Of a stretch of 64,000 nt of DNA, positions 57,608-64,000 are shown piece after piece. Each line of letters begins with the position of its first letter. Position 1 is the stretch's first letter. The notes beneath the pieces were generated by a model. That model worked only from the letters and a program-made list of their open reading frames with translations. It ran no database searches and had not been told where the DNA came from. Source of the DNA: DCFW01 sp963790715 (GTDB lineage: Bacteria; Bacteroidota; Bacteroidia; Bacteroidales; Bacteroidaceae); assembly GCA_963790715.1 (NCBI GenBank), contig CAWBPN010000018.1:124001-188000 (forward strand), given 5' to 3'. The translations under genes were made by a program, and so were the position numbers.

Positions 57608-60600
57608 ATGAAGCAATATTTATTTATTTTATTCTCATTCTTTACATTAAGTATTTTTGCCCAGCAACAGAAATTGACAGGTAAAGCTATATCGGCGAAT
57701 GACAAACAACCGATAATAGGTCTGACTGTTATGGTAAAAGGTTCCGATATCGGTACTATGACAGACTTGGACGGTAATTACACATTAAATGTGCCCAAAA
57801 ATGGTACGATCGTTTTTTCTATGGTAGGCTACAAAAGCCAAGAAATAAAAATAAACGATCGAAATATTATTAATGTTGAAATGACAGAAAGTGTAAACGA
57901 CCTTAACGAAGTTGTAGTAATCGGATACGGTTCGGTCAAAAAGAGTGATTTGACAAGCTCTATTTCAGCAATCAAAGGTGATGAACTGAATAAAATGAGT
58001 TCAGGCAATGTAATGAATTCATTACAAGGTAAAATAAATGGTGTTGAGATTTCCAATAGTGGTTCTCCTGGGGCAACTCCTCGCGTAATTATCAGAGGAG
58101 TTTCAACTATAAATGGCTCTGATCCTCTTTATGTAGTTGACGGAATGCCTGTTGGTACAAATATCAATTTTTTAAACCCTAACGACATTGAAAGCATGCA
58201 AGTACTAAAAGATGCATCAGCTGCAGCAATTTACGGTACACGAGGATCAAACGGTGTTATTCTGATTACCACAAAACAAGGAAAAAGGGGAGCTACTAAA
58301 TTTACTTTTTCAACTTCTACAGGCTTCCAAACGTTGAAGAATCCTAATATGGCTAAGGCGTCAGAATATGAAAAGGTATTTAAGGCACGCTATACAAACG
58401 ATGGAAACACCCCTGCGTGGAATAGTAAAAATAATATTACTGATGCTGAAGGTACAAATTGGTGGAATCAATGTATAAGAAAAGCAGCATTAATACAAAA
58501 TTATAATCTAGGCTTTTCAGGAGGTAATGACAAGTTGCTTTATTCAGTAAGTATAGGTTATTTCGGACAGAATTCACAGTACAAGGGTGCAGGACGTTGG
58601 CAGAAGTTAACAACCAGACTAAATATGGATTATACTTTCAACAACTATGTTAAAGTCGGACTGGACTTTTCTCCTAAATATGAAAATTGGACTGATACGC
58701 CAAATATTATGGGGAATATTATGAGCATGGATCCTACTACTCCTGTTATGCGTCCAAAAGACCAATGGACCGATAATAAATATAGCAATTATGCACGCTC
58801 TTATAATAATGAGACACTGAATCCGGCTGCGCAAATTGCCAGATGGGATTCTCACAGCGACGAATATGGATTGCTGGCTACTCCTTACATACAGTTAACC
58901 CCTTTTGATGGTTTAACTTTACGTTCTCAATTCGGCGTAAATGCCAGATTCCGTATATCTGACAGCTATACTCCACAATTTTTTATAGACAATCTTGAAA
59001 AATCGGATTTTAGCACGGCAAGCCGAACAATGAACGACTGGGTAGATTGGAACTGGACAAATACTGCTACATTAATGAAAACGTTCAATAAAAAACATAA
59101 TTTGAATGTAATGGGTGGTTACACTATGGAGCGCTTCCAAAATTATTGGTTAACCGGTTCACGTGATAATACTCCGTCAAATGATGATAATCTAAGATAT
59201 GTTAGTGCCGGAACACAAAACCAGCAGGCTTCAGGCTTAAATTCGTACCAAACTCTTTTGTCATATTTAGGACGTGTAATATATAATTATGATGAGCGCT
59301 ATTATTTAACTGCATCCGTCCGTATAGATGGTTCATCAAAATTTGTAACCGGGAATAAATATGCTACTTTCCCAGCTGTGTCACTAGCATGGAGAGTTAC
59401 CGGAGAAAAGTTTATGCAGAATCAACATATATTCGATAATTTGAAAATACGTGCAGGTTGGGGACGTGTAGGCAATCAGTCAATCGCAGATGCTGCTTAT
59501 GAGTCATATGTAGACGGAGGAGCCGATTACGTACTTGGATCAGGTGCTACACGCCAAATAGGCACCGCAATTGCGAACGTAGGTAATTCAGATTTGAGAT
59601 GGGAAACAGTTGAAGACTTTGATTTAGGTGCTGATATGGCATTCCTGCATAATCGTTTAAATGTAACCGCTGAATGGTTTACCAAAGAATCTCATCACAT
59701 GTTAATGCAGAAAGATAATTTACTAATGCTGGGTTATCCTTCTTGGAATAGCCAAATGTGGGAAAATATAGGAAGTATGAGAGCCACAGGTTGGGAACTC
59801 TCTATAAATTGGCAAGACAGAAAAGGCGATTTAAATTATGGCATAGGAGTAAATCTATCTTCTATAGAGAATAAAGCTCTGAAGTTATTGGGCGAACCTT
59901 TATATACCGGTTCTTTTAACGGTAACTATATTATAAAGAATAATGAATATGCTAAAATCAGTCGTTTCTATGGTTATGTAGTAAACGGAATATTCCAAAA
60001 TCAGAATCAAATCGATGCCTATGTTGGCAAAGATGGCAGTAAAATTCAGCCCAATGCCAAACCGGGAGATTTTATATATAAAGATTTTAATGGCGATGGA
60101 ACTATTAATGATAATGACAGAAAGTTTATTGGCAACGCTTTCCCTGATCTAACAATGGGAATAAACGGCAATATTTCTTATAAAAATGTAGATCTTGTAG
60201 CAAGCTTTTACGGAACTTTTGGAAATGATATTTTTAATACAACAAAAGCTATGTATTCAGGAGTAAACGGACAGAATGTATTCGCTGGAACATATAATAA
60301 ATGTTGGCATGGAGAAGGTAAAAGCAATAAATATCCTCGTTTATCAGTAAATGATTCGAATATGAATTTCATACGTCCTTCCACTTTCTTTGTTGAAAAT
60401 GGTAGTTATCTACGTTGTAAATTGTTACAGATAGGCTATACAATCCCTAAAGAGTGGATCAAAGCTGTAGCTATACGTCTATCAGTCTCCGCAGAAAACT
60501 TATTCACAATTACGAAGTATTCAGGCATGGATCCGGAGTCTGCTTCTATAGGAAATAGTGTAACTGAAGCAGGAATTGACTATAAAGGTTATCCTAACCC

Positions 60601-60637
60601 CAGGACTTTCTTATTTGGTCTTAATATTAATTTTTAA
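57608..60637 (+). CDS. SusC/RagA-family TonB-linked outer-membrane protein
   Basis: A 1009-residue importer. Signal peptide MKQYLFILFSFFTLSIFAQ. The carboxypeptidase-regulatory-like domain is at about 22-95 (GKAISANDKQPIIGLTVMVKG), with LNEVVVIGYGSVKKSDLTSS as TonB-box region and the plug with GSPGATPRVIIRGVSTINGSD, LYVVDGMPVG and QVLKDASAAAIYGTRGSNGVIL. The barrel ends FLFGLNINF. It is 18 bases upstream of its SusD gene and divergent from the HTCS. Confidence 0.96.
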   Translation: MKQYLFILFSFFTLSIFAQQQKLTGKAISANDKQPIIGLTVMVKGSDIGTMTDLDGNYTLNVPKNGTIVFSMVGYKSQEIKINDRNIINVEMTESVNDLNEVVVIGYGSVKKSDLTSSISAIKGDELNKMSSGNVMNSLQGKINGVEISNSGSPGATPRVIIRGVSTINGSDPLYVVDGMPVGTNINFLNPNDIESMQVLKDASAAAIYGTRGSNGVILITTKQGKRGATKFTFSTSTGFQTLKNPNMAKASEYEKVFKARYTNDGNTPAWNSKNNITDAEGTNWWNQCIRKAALIQNYNLGFSGGNDKLLYSVSIGYFGQNSQYKGAGRWQKLTTRLNMDYTFNNYVKVGLDFSPKYENWTDTPNIMGNIMSMDPTTPVMRPKDQWTDNKYSNYARSYNNETLNPAAQIARWDSHSDEYGLLATPYIQLTPFDGLTLRSQFGVNARFRISDSYTPQFFIDNLEKSDFSTASRTMNDWVDWNWTNTATLMKTFNKKHNLNVMGGYTMERFQNYWLTGSRDNTPSNDDNLRYVSAGTQNQQASGLNSYQTLLSYLGRVIYNYDERYYLTASVRIDGSSKFVTGNKYATFPAVSLAWRVTGEKFMQNQHIFDNLKIRAGWGRVGNQSIADAAYESYVDGGADYVLGSGATRQIGTAIANVGNSDLRWETVEDFDLGADMAFLHNRLNVTAEWFTKESHHMLMQKDNLLMLGYPSWNSQMWENIGSMRATGWELSINWQDRKGDLNYGIGVNLSSIENKALKLLGEPLYTGSFNGNYIIKNNEYAKISRFYGYVVNGIFQNQNQIDAYVGKDGSKIQPNAKPGDFIYKDFNGDGTINDNDRKFIGNAFPDLTMGINGNISYKNVDLVASFYGTFGNDIFNTTKAMYSGVNGQNVFAGTYNKCWHGEGKSNKYPRLSVNDSNMNFIRPSTFFVENGSYLRCKLLQIGYTIPKEWIKAVAIRLSVSAENLFTITKYSGMDPESASIGNSVTEAGIDYKGYPNPRTFLFGLNINF

Positions 60638-60655
60638 TGCATAAAGAATAAAGTT

Positions 60656-62242
60656 ATGAAAAAATATATTTTAGGCTTATTAGTGTATACATTAACCCTT
60701 TCTTCGTGTTCAAGTTTCTTGGACCAGCAGGTTATCGGGAAGGAAAATTTTAATACTTATTTCCAGAATGCCGATCAATGTGAAAAGCAACTGAATGGAT
60801 GTTATCAATCAATTTTATGGAATGGAGGATGGTGGCAGACTCAAAAATTCATTATAGTTGGAGATATGTGTACAGATGACATGTGGATGGGTAATACCTC
60901 CCAAGATGCCGGTGACTATCGTGATTTAGCATTCTACACCGGTAATACATACAATGCATCCAATGACTGTCAAAATTTTTGGCAATATCGTTATAAAGGC
61001 ATCTTAAGATGTAATTTGTGCATTGATAATATACCTAATGCTACTATAAGTGATGACAGCCTAAAAAATAGATTAGTTTCCGAAGCTAAATTTGTTAGAG
61101 CTTATCTGTATTTTGATTTGGCAAGAAATTTTGGAGGTGTACCTTTGATGTTGCACTTACAAATGCCTACAGATGTGAAGGGTGTAACTCGAACGTCTGT
61201 GTCTGATGTATATGCCCAAGCAGAAAAAGACTTATTAGAGGCTATACCTCATTTACCACTGCGGAGTCAGTATAATAGCTCAGACATTGGTAGAGTGACA
61301 AAAGGAGCAGCAGAAGGATTAGTCGCTAAAATTTATTTATATCAAGAAAAATATCAAGAGGCTGAAACTTATCTTAAAGATGTAATTAAAAGTGGAGAAT
61401 ATGCTTTATTACCTGATTTCGGAGAAGTTTGGGATGTCAATCATAACAATAGCATAGAATCTCTTTTCGAAATACAGACTAATAGTGATATGACTTATAA
61501 CTTAGGATTGCATTTACCTGTCACATGTGGTTCTCGCGACGATTCAGGTTGGGCATGGGGACTTCCTACCAGCAATTTGGAAAAGGCATTTATCGATTCA
61601 GGAGATTCTATTCGATTAAAATGGACAATCATAAAGGATAGTGCAACAGTCGTACCCGGTGATCCTGCATGGAGCGCATCAAGACCTTATAGAGTAAAGC
61701 CTGACGAGCATAAATCTGCACGTTGCACTCGAAAAGTGTATATTCCAGTAAACGAACGCCCTACTCCATACGATAGTGACAAAAACCCGTTGAATTATAG
61801 AATTTTGCGATATGCAGATATTCTACTGATGTATGCCGAGGTTGAAAACGCATTGGGCCATGATAGCGAAGCACAATGGGCATTAAATACTGTAAGAGCA
61901 CGTGTAAAATTAGCTCCTGTTTATTCTACCGGCAAAAATTTGCGTGATGCAATTAGAAATGAACGTCGTCTGGAATTAGCATTGGAAGATAACAGATTAT
62001 ATGATTTACGCCGTTGGAAAGATGATAACGGTAAACCTCTTATCGATGATGTTATGGGCAAAAATGGAACATTCGTAAAGTATAATCTTGAAACATCAAC
62101 GGATAAATATGAAATTAGTAATCAAAAAGAAAATAGCAATAAAGGTATAAATTTCGTAAACGGACGCGATGAATTATTCCCTATTCCGATATCAGAAGTT
62201 ACGATGTCTAACGGAAGTATTACACAAAATCCTGGGTATTAA
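60656..62242 (+). CDS. SusD/RagB-family nutrient-binding lipoprotein
   Basis: Surface-binding partner of the SusC above, 528 residues. Lipoprotein signal MKKYILGLLVYTLTLSSC with Cys18. SusD marks: SFLDQQVIGKENFNTYF, FVRAYLYFDLARNFGGVPLML, AEGLVAKIYLYQEKYQEAETYL, YRILRYADILLMYAEVENAL and LRDAIRNERRLELALEDNRLYDLRRW, ending FPIPISEVTMSNGSITQNPGY. Followed after a stem-loop by the GH30 gene. Confidence 0.96.
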   Translation: MKKYILGLLVYTLTLSSCSSFLDQQVIGKENFNTYFQNADQCEKQLNGCYQSILWNGGWWQTQKFIIVGDMCTDDMWMGNTSQDAGDYRDLAFYTGNTYNASNDCQNFWQYRYKGILRCNLCIDNIPNATISDDSLKNRLVSEAKFVRAYLYFDLARNFGGVPLMLHLQMPTDVKGVTRTSVSDVYAQAEKDLLEAIPHLPLRSQYNSSDIGRVTKGAAEGLVAKIYLYQEKYQEAETYLKDVIKSGEYALLPDFGEVWDVNHNNSIESLFEIQTNSDMTYNLGLHLPVTCGSRDDSGWAWGLPTSNLEKAFIDSGDSIRLKWTIIKDSATVVPGDPAWSASRPYRVKPDEHKSARCTRKVYIPVNERPTPYDSDKNPLNYRILRYADILLMYAEVENALGHDSEAQWALNTVRARVKLAPVYSTGKNLRDAIRNERRLELALEDNRLYDLRRWKDDNGKPLIDDVMGKNGTFVKYNLETSTDKYEISNQKENSNKGINFVNGRDELFPIPISEVTMSNGSITQNPGY

Positions 62243-62343
62243 GGATTGCTATAAGGATAACATTTTAAATTTTTGCAATAGTATATTATGTGAAAGTAAA
62301 TAAGAACAACTTCGCTAATATCTGCAAAAAACAATAATTAATT

Positions 62344-62410
62344 AAAGAATTCTTTGAACGATTGCTTTTAGTATATTACATTTAGAAGCAACTTGTTCAA
62401 AGAATTCTTT
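62344..62410 (+). promoter_or_regulatory. Long stem-loop between SusD and GH30
   Basis: AAAGAATTCTTTGAAC (62344-62359) and GTTCAAAGAATTCTTT (62395-62410) are exact complements (16 bp). The loop contains a second pairing TTGCTT/AAGCAA. It could be a partial terminator or an mRNA-stabilising or processing hairpin that lowers enzyme expression relative to SusCD. Confidence 0.7.
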
Positions 62411-62442
62411 ATTACATAAAGAGCCTCAAATTACTCATAAAC

Positions 62443-64000
62443 ATGAAATATAATATATTATGGATATTTCTTTGCCTAATCAATACAACTACATGGGCAA
62501 GCAGTACACTGAAGTACAATATAAATATAAAACAAACCCATCAAACAGTAGATAATTTTGGAGCATCTGATGCATGGAGCATGAGATTTATAGGATTATG
62601 GCCTAGAAAACAACAAGAACAAATTGCCGACTGGTTATTCAGTACAAAAAATTACTCAAACGGTCAACCGATGGGCATCGGCCTTTCATTATGGAGGTTT
62701 AATGTAGGTGCAGGCAGTATGGAGCAAGGTGACAAGAGCTGCATATCGCCTAATACTCGTACCGAATGTTTTCTACAGGCGGATGGAACATACAATTGGT
62801 ATAAACAGAAAGGTCAAATTAACTTTTTAAAATTGGCTAAAGAAAAAGGAGTTTGTCATTTTCTGGCTTTTTTAAATTCACCTCCCGTTTATTTTACGCA
62901 AAACGGTTTAGCCACAAACACCGGTAGATCGGGAACATTTAATTTAAGAGCTAACTGTTACAATGATTATGCACTATTCCTTTCAAATGTAATAAAAGGC
63001 ATCAAAGAAAATTACGGAATAAAATTCGACTATTTATCTCCTGTTAATGAACCTGACGGACATTGGAATTGGGTTGGACTAAAGCAAGAAGGTTCGCCTG
63101 CTACAAATCTTGAAATTGCGCGAGTTGTTAAATGCATTAGCAATGAATTTGTAAAGAGAAAAATAGATACCAAAATACTAGTCGATGAATCTTCTGATTA
63201 TCGTTGCTTAATAGGACAATATATGACTGACTGGCAACGAGGATATGCCATTAAATCTTTCTTTTGTCCTGACAGTTCATCAACTTATATAGGAAAGACG
63301 GCAAATGTGCCACATTTAATAGTAGGTCATAGTTACTGGACTGATACCCCATTAAGCAACTTACATAATATACGTTGTAAATTACAGAACATGTTAAATA
63401 ACTATCATATAAATTTCTGGCAAACTGAAGTTTGCATTATGCCAAATGATACAGAAATTGGTGGAGGCACAGGTTTTGACCCTACCATGAAAACAGCTCT
63501 TTATGTAGCACGAATAATTCATTATGATTTAGTGTGCGCAGGCGCTTCAAGTTGGCAATGGTGGAGGGCTATCGGAGAAGATTATAAAGATGGACTTATA
63601 CGCGCATTCAGTAATGACGGCTTACATACAGGATATGTTACAGATTCTAAGCTAATGTGGTCATTTGGTAATTATAGTCGTTTCATTCGTCCAGAAGCAG
63701 TAAGAATAAACATAGTTGCAAAAAATAAAGCAGGAATAATAATAAAAAACGGTGATACCGATCCTAAAGGAATCATGTGTTCTGCTTATAAAAATAAAAA
63801 CGGAAGTTTGGTTATTGTAGCAATAAATTACTCAAAAATAAAGAAAAAATTTGATTTCAACATTCATGGATGCAAAGTATTGGGTTGGAAAATGTATCGT
63901 ACATCAAACAAAAGGAATGAGAATTTATCTCCTATAGGAACATTTGCAGGTAGATGCAAACCTTTACCTCCACAATCTATCACCACATTTATCTCAATAA
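62443..64000 (+). CDS. GH30-family endo-beta-galactanase-like enzyme, cut by the right edge
   Basis: Predicted exported glycoside hydrolase; 519 codons are visible and the end is probably only a few residues away. Signal peptide MKYNILWIFLCLINTTTWAS. GH30 features: TVDNFGASDAWSM, GIGLSLWRFNVGAGS, acid/base Glu203 in LSPVNEPDGHWNW and nucleophile Glu329 in WQTEVCIM. A C-terminal beta-domain ends PPQSITTFISI. The GASDAWS and NVGAGS signatures fit GH30 endo-beta-1,6-galactanases found in bacteria that use arabinogalactan. With GH35 and an HTCS nearby, attack on beta-1,6-galactan side chains is likely. Confidence 0.88.
   Translation, partial: MKYNILWIFLCLINTTTWASSTLKYNINIKQTHQTVDNFGASDAWSMRFIGLWPRKQQEQIADWLFSTKNYSNGQPMGIGLSLWRFNVGAGSMEQGDKSCISPNTRTECFLQADGTYNWYKQKGQINFLKLAKEKGVCHFLAFLNSPPVYFTQNGLATNTGRSGTFNLRANCYNDYALFLSNVIKGIKENYGIKFDYLSPVNEPDGHWNWVGLKQEGSPATNLEIARVVKCISNEFVKRKIDTKILVDESSDYRCLIGQYMTDWQRGYAIKSFFCPDSSSTYIGKTANVPHLIVGHSYWTDTPLSNLHNIRCKLQNMLNNYHINFWQTEVCIMPNDTEIGGGTGFDPTMKTALYVARIIHYDLVCAGASSWQWWRAIGEDYKDGLIRAFSNDGLHTGYVTDSKLMWSFGNYSRFIRPEAVRINIVAKNKAGIIIKNGDTDPKGIMCSAYKNKNGSLVIVAINYSKIKKKFDFNIHGCKVLGWKMYRTSNKRNENLSPIGTFAGRCKPLPPQSITTFISI

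Overview
The window is typical Bacteroidales DNA (Prevotella/Bacteroides-like), AT-rich with short spacers. Evidence for this: three SusC/SusD outer-membrane glycan-uptake pairs plus a further SusC-like receptor, a hybrid two-component regulator, many AQ-type signal peptides and SusD/FAS1 lipoproteins, Bacteroidota promoters (TTTG then TAnnTTTG), a tmRNA with a tag ending in YALAA, and the housekeeping order nusB-yajC-YbbR-coaE-DUF5606. I cannot name the species from sequence alone.

Layout. 1-13987 (minus) is one long operon, transcribed as FAS1 lipoprotein, SusC, SusD, FAS1 lipoprotein, FAS1 lipoprotein, then a second SusC-like receptor cut by the left edge. Its last two genes each have a one-base frame break inside or just after the signal peptide. 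14642-23033 is a rhamnogalacturonan-I type enzyme set: a GH42 beta-galactosidase pseudogene with an internal deletion (minus), and a divergent plus-strand operon of a GH2-type galactosidase, a CE12 rhamnogalacturonan acetylesterase and a GH106 alpha-L-rhamnosidase. 23040-25010 (minus) holds a B3/B4-domain protein and an AzgA/PbuG purine permease. 25011-26063 is a 1-kb spacer with a regular array of four palindromes at exactly 22-bp spacing.

26064-43582 is mostly core genome: a coiled-coil protein with zapA and rny, a small secreted protein, a PHP-family hydrolase, ssrA (tmRNA), a sodium/solute symporter, a SagB-type nitroreductase, a degenerate AAA ATPase, pepT, a CPA2 antiporter, a HIT protein, hslR, pth, ctc (L25), a PUR/DUF3276 protein, and the operon nusB-yajC-YbbR-coaE-DUF5606. 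It is followed by an NfsB-like nitroreductase.

44561-64000 is accessory again. One minus-strand operon (alkaline-phosphatase-superfamily phosphodiesterase, SusC, SusD) imports an unknown, perhaps phosphorylated, substrate. A second locus has GH35 beta-galactosidase and a hybrid two-component sensor/regulator (minus), divergent from SusC, SusD and a GH30 endo-galactanase-like enzyme (plus, cut by the right edge). Together GH35, GH30 and the regulator look like a locus for beta-galactan or arabinogalactan side chains. That complements the rhamnogalacturonan enzymes at 14-23 kb and suggests a pectin-degrading gut or rumen bacterium. No insertion sequence, CRISPR array, rRNA or tRNA was seen; the only stable RNA gene recognised is tmRNA.
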